Assembly: GCA_003248565.1 (NCBI GenBank)
Contig: QFOV01000041.1
Location: 1 to 16,876 of the forward strand
Length of the DNA stretch: 16,876 nucleotides
Source: Stenotrophomonas sp.
GTDB lineage: Bacteria > Pseudomonadota > Gammaproteobacteria > Xanthomonadales > Xanthomonadaceae
Reading direction: 5' to 3'
The notes beneath the pieces are model-generated. The model worked only from the letters and a program-made list of their open reading frames with translations, did no database searches and was not told the origin of the DNA. The translations under genes were made by a program, and so were the position numbers. Each line of letters starts with the position of its first letter. The first letter of the stretch is position 1. Shown piece by piece: positions 16,584 through 16,876 of this stretch.

Positions 16584-16876
16584 GCGGCAGCAGTCTCCAC
16601 CTTCTTGCCGTCAACCATCGAATGACCGTTGACGATGTAGTACTCGAATTCGTTCCAGAACTGGCGCAGGAAGCCTTGAATCGGCCACGCTGCCGCCTCA
16701 CCGAACGCACAGATGGTGTGGCCTTCGATCTGGCCGGCAACCGTCTTCAGCTGATGCAGGTCTTCCATCGTGGCCTGGCCGGCGACGATGCGCTCCAGCA
16801 CGCGGTGCATCCAGCCGGTGCCTTCACGGCACGGGGTGCACTGGCCACAGGATTCCTTGTGGAAGAACTGGCTGAT
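16580..16876 (-). CDS. nuoF: NADH-quinone oxidoreductase subunit F (NuoF), 5' part outside the window
   Basis: NuoF binds NADH and FMN and holds cluster N3, the entry of electrons into complex I. Only the last 98 codons are visible. They contain ESCGQCTPCREGTGWMHRVL, with three of the four N3 cysteines, and the fourth in GHTICAFGEAAAWPIQ about 40 residues later. The C-terminus VNGHSMVDGKKVETAAA is typical of the family. The TGA overlaps the nuoG ATG as ATGA. The reading frame is open to the right edge, so the start and the NADH and FMN sites lie beyond position 16876. Confidence 0.97.
   Translation of the reverse strand: MSQFFHKESCGQCTPCREGTGWMHRVLERIVAGQATMEDLHQLKTVAGQIEGHTICAFGEAAAWPIQGFLRQFWNEFEYYIVNGHSMVDGKKVETAAA

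Noticed and set aside
14400..16625. Long plus-strand open frame opposite nuoG (741 codons)
   Set aside because: It lies antisense to a complete NuoG with all N1b, N4 and N5 ligands, and its composition is that of a reverse-strand shadow.

Overview
The window is a stretch of bacterial chromosome with every gene on the minus strand. It joins the end of a respiratory complex I (nuo) operon to a translation and transcription operon of the metY-rimP-nusA-infB-rbfA-truB type. The high GC content, the protein sequences (for example the RimP N-terminus, IF2 and NuoL as I recall them from relatives) and the order nuoN / tRNA-fMet / rimP / nusA / infB / rbfA / truB suggest a gammaproteobacterium of the Xanthomonadaceae. 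Stenotrophomonas or a close relative is most likely; this is recognition, not a database match. I see no mobile element, CRISPR array, phage gene or foreign-looking segment.

Read in the direction of transcription (right to left), the first block is nuoF (3' end only), nuoG, nuoH, nuoI, nuoJ, nuoK, nuoL, nuoM and nuoN (16876 down to 6654). The genes are tightly packed: F/G, G/H and J/K share 4-bp ATGA overlaps and most other gaps are 3-36 nt. Together they give the 3' part of a standard 14-subunit NADH:quinone oxidoreductase: the end of the NADH-binding subunit, the Fe-S chain (NuoG, NuoI), the quinone-chamber subunit (NuoH) and the proton-pumping membrane arm (NuoJ, K, L, M, N).

A 202-nt gap (6452-6653) follows, with three inverted repeats and then a promoter-like sequence for one tRNA gene. 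The tRNA is the initiator tRNA-fMet, which keeps a mismatch at position 1-72 (U.U here) and the three G-C pairs of the anticodon stem.

Between the tRNA and rimP lie 197 nt containing six consecutive perfect hairpins. This is the most striking non-coding structure in the window. Then come rimP (30S maturation), nusA (transcription elongation, termination and antitermination), infB (IF2), rbfA (30S maturation, cold adaptation) and the start of truB (tRNA pseudouridine-55 synthase, cut by the left window edge). The tRNA and IF2 act together in initiation, and RimP and RbfA both mature the 30S subunit.

The gaps nusA/infB, infB/rbfA and rbfA/truB each hold a strong hairpin without a U-tract. rbfA has a promoter-like sequence placed so that transcription would begin at the A of its ATG, implying a leaderless mRNA. 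The coding genes look ordinary; the interest is in the RNA-level architecture of the rimP-truB operon.
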